64,000 nt of DNA from JANQPA01 sp964548175 (GTDB lineage Bacteria; Bacteroidota; Bacteroidia; Chitinophagales; Saprospiraceae): assembly GCA_964548175.1 (NCBI GenBank), contig CAZJQS010000012.1, forward strand, positions 41,125 through 105,124, written 5' to 3'. Position 1 is the first letter of the stretch, and every line of letters starts with the position of its first letter. This document shows, piece by piece, positions 59,899 to 64,000 of this stretch. The translations under genes were made by a program, and so were the position numbers. Under the pieces are notes generated by a model. It was given only the letters and a program-made list of their open reading frames with translations, was not told where the DNA came from and searched no databases.

Positions 59899-62800
59899 GT
59901 GAAAAATTTAATTCCGCAATTTATACATCAGCGTTTTTTAGAGCAGGAAGAGCATGGAGAATTTCAAGCTTACACCATGTCCATTGACCTGTCGGGTTTT
60001 ACTCCCCTGACAGACGCTTTGATGCAGATGGGTAACCGCGGCGCCGAAAAACTATCAAATATTCTGAACCAGGTCTTTGCACCGCTGGTCAAACAGGTAT
60101 ATGCCAGGGGTGGATTCATCCCTTATTTCGCAGGAGATGCTTTCGTGGCGATCTTCCCTGAAGACCAGGAAGACTGCGGCGCTATGGCGCTGCTAGATGC
60201 CGCACAGGCCGTGCGGAACCTGTTTCAGCAAAGAGAATACCAGTTTAACAAATTTACTATAGGTTTAAAGATAGGTCTGGCCTACGGAGAGGTCAATTGG
60301 GGGATTGTGGGAAAAAAAGACAAAACCTTCTATTTTCGGGGGCCTGCTATTGATAGCTGTAATTTTTGTCAGACTATTGCCAAAAACCAGCAGATCATTA
60401 TTGACCAGGCGTTGTATCAGAACATAAACATACCGGACCTCAAGCTTACTCCTGTCAGCCACCAGTGCTTCTGCCTGGATCAGAAGGTCGTTTTCACCTA
60501 TCAGCCTCCGGTTGCTAAGAAACGAATTCCGGAAATGAAAGCCCAAGTACTTAAGCATTTCCTGCCGGATTCTATTGTAAACTACTCGCAAGATGGAGAA
60601 TTCAGAACAGTTATTTCTGTTTTTTTATCCTTTGACGGCATCTCCAGTCACGAATTGATGAATGAGTTTGCCACTACTGTGCTCAATGAGATGATCAGCT
60701 TTTCCGGCTATTTTAAAGAGATCGACTTTGGTGATAAAGGTGGCGTAATGGTCGGTTTCTTCGGGGCGCCGGTTACTTTCGAAAACAATGTTGAAAGAGC
60801 CCTGGAATTCATTTATGCCCTGAGAAGTGAACTCAGAGAATTGCAGTTTGAAAAAGGCCTTCGCTTTAAAGCCGGTTTAACCATAGGCACCGCTTACACG
60901 GGCATTGTCGGTGGGCGGGAAAGGTGCCAGTATGCGGCCGTGGGTAATCGGGTCAACCTCGCGGCAAGATTGATGGTCTACGCCGACTGGGGAGAGATCC
61001 TGGTCGATCAGGAAATACAAAAGGACCGGCATTTTTCTTTTCAACATAAAGGCGATATTAAATACAAGGGTATTAAAGGTAATATCCCTACCTTTAAACT
61101 GATCGGCCGGAATTACCTGAACAGAAATGTTTACAGCGGCTCCATGGTGGGACGGGAAACGGAGTTAAAAAAATTGCAGCAGGCAGCCGCCCCCCTATTC
61201 GATAACCAGCCGGCAGGCATCGCCTATATATACGGCGAAGCGGGCATCGGCAAAAGCCGCCTGACCCATGAACTTCGAAAACGACTGACTGAAACCAAGC
61301 AGGTCAGCTGGCACGTTTGCCAGGCCGATCAGATCCTCCGCAAGCCGTTTAATCCCTTTACTTACTTTTTAAAAAACTATTTCGGGCAATCTCCTGATGG
61401 TTCGGACTCCCTAAACCAGCAAAAATTTGAAGAAAATTACCGCCGCCTAATCGAAAAGATCCAACAGGTCGATCATCCCGGCGCAGGGGACATTTTGAAA
61501 GAAATTCAACGAACGAAGTCTGTTCTCGCTGCACTGATGGGCATCATTTATCCCGATTCCATCTGGATCCAGCTCGACGCCAAAGGAAAATACCAAAACA
61601 CATTGATAGCGATCATTAACTTATTAATGGCCGAATCCTTGATCCGCCCGATGGTATTACAACTGGAGGACGGCCATTGGATAGATGAAAATTCAGTCGA
61701 GCTGCTCGAAGACTTTGTTCGCCATCTTCATCGCTTCCCCATATTGCTTTTGATCACCTCTCGCTACCTGGATGACGGCTCTAAGCCGCAGATCATCAAT
61801 CAAAGCCTGGTAAGATCCTATCACCTTCCCAAACTGGAGATCAATCTCAATTATCTTCAGCCTGATGCAGTGCGGCGCTTTGCCGAAATAGCCCTCAAAG
61901 GCCCCATCAATGATGAGTTTTATGAACTCTTACTCAAAACCACTAATAGCAATCCTTTCTATCTCGAACAAGTACTGGAATATTTTGCAGAAAGTGAACT
62001 CCTGAAGGTTGAAGAAAATGAATGGAACATCATCGACCAGAATATTAAGTTATCCAACTCCATCATGGCCGTCCTGACCGCCCGTATTGATCGCCTGTCT
62101 TCTTTAGTCAAAGAGACGGTCAAAGCTGCCGCAGTGATCGGCCGTGAGTTCGAGGTGCCTATCCTCTCCGAAGTAATGAAAGAAAATCAGGTATTCAATG
62201 GACAACATACAATGGAAACCTATATCCTCCAGGAGCAAATCCACATGGCCGAAAAAGGGCAGATCTGGCATGCTATGAACGAACTGCGGTACATCTTCCG
62301 ACATTCCTTATTGCGAGAAGCGGCTTACAGCATGCAGCTAAGAGTCCGTTTACAACAATTACATCGCCTGATCGCCAGGGCCATCGAAAAATTGTACAGC
62401 ACTAACATCCAGGAAAGGTATGTCGACCTGGCTTTTCATTACGAACAAGCCGATGTTTTCGACAAAACCTGCGAATATCTTCGCAAAGCGGCAGATTATG
62501 CCCGCAGCAATTTTCAGAATCAGCAGGCGCTGGATTTTTATGAGAAATTGCTGGAAAAGTTGAACACTAAAGAGGATGCTTTTTCTCAAATACAAACTCA
62601 TCTCAAAAAGGGCAAAATACTGGAACTCATCGGCCAGTGGGATAAATGCGAACAAGCCTATCAGTACGCGCTCAGGCTGGCCAAAATGTCCCGCGATGCA
62701 CTGCACCTGGGTAAAGCCAATAATCGCATGGGCCGCGTGCTCATGCTAAAAGGCCAGTACAAAGAATCAATGGAATACCTCCAAACCGCAGCAAGGCTCT

Positions 62801-63927
62801 TTGAATCTATCGATAACAAAGAAGGCATCTCGGAAGCTTACGGCAATATCGGTAACCTTTATTTCAGACAAGGCGCTTACGAAGAGGCCAAAGCCTTTTT
62901 TACCGAAAGTATCGAATTGTCTAAAAAAGACGAAAATATTCCAGTGAACGCTCAAATCGTCTCTAACCTGGGCCTAACCCACATGAACCAGGGGGATTTT
63001 GACGAAGGCATCAAAGTACAACTCGAACAACTGGCCATCTGCCAAAAACATAATGACAAACAGGGTATGGCAACCATCCTGACCTTCCTGGGCGTCGTCT
63101 ATCTGGAAAAAGGGGATTACGAGCAGGCATTGCAGAGCTTCGAAAATGGATTAAAACTTAGCGAAGAATTGGGCAACAAACTCCTCATGCCCATAGCTAT
63201 CGGTAACATCGGCCTCATCTATGAAAGAAAAGGGGATTACGATAATGCCATGGAACAATATCAGCGCGACCTGGAAATTTGTGAAGAATTGGGCGATAAA
63301 CAGGGCATTGCCATCGCACTCGGCCTCATCGGACAACTACTGAATATCAAAGGCGAGTTTTATAGAGCTATAGATTACCTTCAAAAAGCACTTATGCTGT
63401 CAGAAGAACTGGGCTACCAAAAGGGAATCGCCAAAGCCGTCAATACTCTCGGCGATGTGTTCTACCTTACCGGTAATTTTGACAGATCACTCCACTTCTA
63501 TGATCGGGCCATTGATGTGACCAGAAAAATCGGCAATAAACTCGTTCTCGGCTTTAGCCTGGTGGAAAAAGGCGCCGTATTATTAGAAACCAACGATGAG
63601 CAAAACCTACTTCAAGTCTGCCATGAAGCCCTGGAACTCGCTGAGGAATTAGGCAATCCCGATCTTTTATTCGAAGCTAAAGTACTACAGGCCAGGGTCA
63701 ACCTCAAATCTACTAATCGAAAAATAGCTATAGCCATTCTTCAAGAACTGGAAAAAATGCCGCTTAGCGTCGATCAGAAAGCTGCCATGGCTTTCGAATG
63801 GTTTCGCGTTGATCCGAATAACCAGGAGAAAAGAGCAACGGCCAAAGCACTTTACCAACAACTTTATCAGGATACTCCCCGCTTTACTTATCAGCTCAGA
63901 CTGGATGAAATAGATAAGGTGGAATAG
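59899..63927 (+). CDS. Giant protein with two cyclase-homology domains, ATPase module and TPR array
   Basis: 1342 residues from a GTG start. Cyclase domain 1 (about 25-195) has IDLSGFTPLTDAL (Asp30) and FIPYFAGDAFVAIFP, both metal aspartates. Domain 2 (about 230-405) begins VFLSFDGISSHELM, where the first metal Asp is Ser, and has GGVMVGFFGAP and ERCQYAAVGNRVNLAARL, so it may be a regulatory pseudo-cyclase. An AAA/STAND-like ATPase follows (about 415-690): Walker A GEAGIGKS, Walker B-like LQLEDGHW. TPRs run from about 840 to 1270 (AYGNIGNLYFRQGAYEEAKA). Likely a nucleotide-signalling hub triggered through the TPRs; product unknown. Confidence 0.85.
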   Translation: MKNLIPQFIHQRFLEQEEHGEFQAYTMSIDLSGFTPLTDALMQMGNRGAEKLSNILNQVFAPLVKQVYARGGFIPYFAGDAFVAIFPEDQEDCGAMALLDAAQAVRNLFQQREYQFNKFTIGLKIGLAYGEVNWGIVGKKDKTFYFRGPAIDSCNFCQTIAKNQQIIIDQALYQNINIPDLKLTPVSHQCFCLDQKVVFTYQPPVAKKRIPEMKAQVLKHFLPDSIVNYSQDGEFRTVISVFLSFDGISSHELMNEFATTVLNEMISFSGYFKEIDFGDKGGVMVGFFGAPVTFENNVERALEFIYALRSELRELQFEKGLRFKAGLTIGTAYTGIVGGRERCQYAAVGNRVNLAARLMVYADWGEILVDQEIQKDRHFSFQHKGDIKYKGIKGNIPTFKLIGRNYLNRNVYSGSMVGRETELKKLQQAAAPLFDNQPAGIAYIYGEAGIGKSRLTHELRKRLTETKQVSWHVCQADQILRKPFNPFTYFLKNYFGQSPDGSDSLNQQKFEENYRRLIEKIQQVDHPGAGDILKEIQRTKSVLAALMGIIYPDSIWIQLDAKGKYQNTLIAIINLLMAESLIRPMVLQLEDGHWIDENSVELLEDFVRHLHRFPILLLITSRYLDDGSKPQIINQSLVRSYHLPKLEINLNYLQPDAVRRFAEIALKGPINDEFYELLLKTTNSNPFYLEQVLEYFAESELLKVEENEWNIIDQNIKLSNSIMAVLTARIDRLSSLVKETVKAAAVIGREFEVPILSEVMKENQVFNGQHTMETYILQEQIHMAEKGQIWHAMNELRYIFRHSLLREAAYSMQLRVRLQQLHRLIARAIEKLYSTNIQERYVDLAFHYEQADVFDKTCEYLRKAADYARSNFQNQQALDFYEKLLEKLNTKEDAFSQIQTHLKKGKILELIGQWDKCEQAYQYALRLAKMSRDALHLGKANNRMGRVLMLKGQYKESMEYLQTAARLFESIDNKEGISEAYGNIGNLYFRQGAYEEAKAFFTESIELSKKDENIPVNAQIVSNLGLTHMNQGDFDEGIKVQLEQLAICQKHNDKQGMATILTFLGVVYLEKGDYEQALQSFENGLKLSEELGNKLLMPIAIGNIGLIYERKGDYDNAMEQYQRDLEICEELGDKQGIAIALGLIGQLLNIKGEFYRAIDYLQKALMLSEELGYQKGIAKAVNTLGDVFYLTGNFDRSLHFYDRAIDVTRKIGNKLVLGFSLVEKGAVLLETNDEQNLLQVCHEALELAEELGNPDLLFEAKVLQARVNLKSTNRKIAIAILQELEKMPLSVDQKAAMAFEWFRVDPNNQEKRATAKALYQQLYQDTPRFTYQLRLDEIDKVE

Positions 63928-63959
63928 CAACAACCGTCAATCCCGATGTATTCACAATA

Positions 63960-63995
63960 AAAGGGCCTGCGAAGCTGAAGCTTCGCAGGCCCTTT
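63960..63995 (+). terminator. Intrinsic terminator after the giant cyclase gene
   Basis: AAAGGGCCTGCGAAGCT (63960-63976) pairs perfectly with 63979-63995 across a 2-base gap, preceded by A-rich and ending in TTT then GTTT. Confidence 0.8.
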
Positions 63996-64000
63996 GTTTA

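Overview
The window looks like a chromosomal segment from a member of the Bacteroidota, most likely the Saprospiria (Saprospiraceae/Lewinella-like). This is inferred from gene content: TonB receptors with an N-terminal carboxypeptidase-regulatory-like domain, DUF4294 and DUF5723 proteins, LytS/LytTR two-component signalling, Bacteroidota-type lipoprotein signals, few clear Shine-Dalgarno sites, and large cyclase/TPR proteins. No rRNA or marker set is present to fix the genus.

Layout. 1-830: the 3' end of a DUF3800 gene, a compact two-stem RNA-like structure right after its stop, a small HTH gene and a tandem hairpin repeat. 832-10140 (all minus): a very large leucine-rich-repeat protein, then a run that reads, in transcription order, TonB receptor, sodium/solute symporter, FabH-like condensing enzyme and acyl-CoA synthetase. 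10413-14964: a polyhydroxyalkanoate (PHA) locus with phaE-phaC-alpha/beta hydrolase on minus and a PhaB-like reductase divergently on plus. The two runs lie next to each other on the same strand and together could import, activate, polymerise and release acyl or hydroxyacyl units. That link is an inference from gene order. 15039-20158: an unknown helical protein, DoxX, AraC regulator, SRPBCC protein, a PD40 lipoprotein and a lipid-anchored cytochrome c. 20163-21918: an IS3-family element between two inverted arrays of a G-rich heptamer. 22031-27323: a cytoplasmic NAD-linked [NiFe] hydrogenase operon, hoxF, a hoxU-hoxY gene fusion, hoxH, and the maturation protease hoxW, with a small mobile-element relic between hoxH and hoxW.

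27327-36162: acetyltransferase, a gutted Uma2 gene, cyclase-TPR protein, OFA-type transporter, DEAD-box helicase whose 3' end is made of a repeat element, and a LytS/LytTR pair whose kinase has an apparent one-base frameshift. A tRNA-Met(CAU) lies at 36230-36303. 36600-55857: conserved Bacteroidota hypotheticals, outer-membrane and lipoproteins, a Pycsar-effector-like HD/membrane protein with a decayed HD motif, a LysM glucosaminidase, sulfotransferase, secreted adenosine deaminase, methyltransferase, hemA, an SLC12-type transporter, and a TonB receptor with a palindromic operator. 56528-63927: aspS, a DASS-family transporter and a 1342-residue protein with two cyclase-homology domains, an ATPase module and many TPRs.

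Short repeats recur through the window: two related 111-bp copies, two copies of an IS256-like relic, a 135-bp MITE with 20-bp inverted ends, and a roughly 85-bp family in which two copies form a giant palindrome. In at least three genes (HTH, helicase, SLC12 transporter) these repeats contain or directly abut the stop codon. No CRISPR array, rRNA, prophage or integron was seen. The best candidates for something under-described are the DUF3800 plus structured-RNA pair, the hoxUY fusion, the uptake-activation run beside the PHA genes, and the G-quadruplex-capable inverted arrays around the IS.
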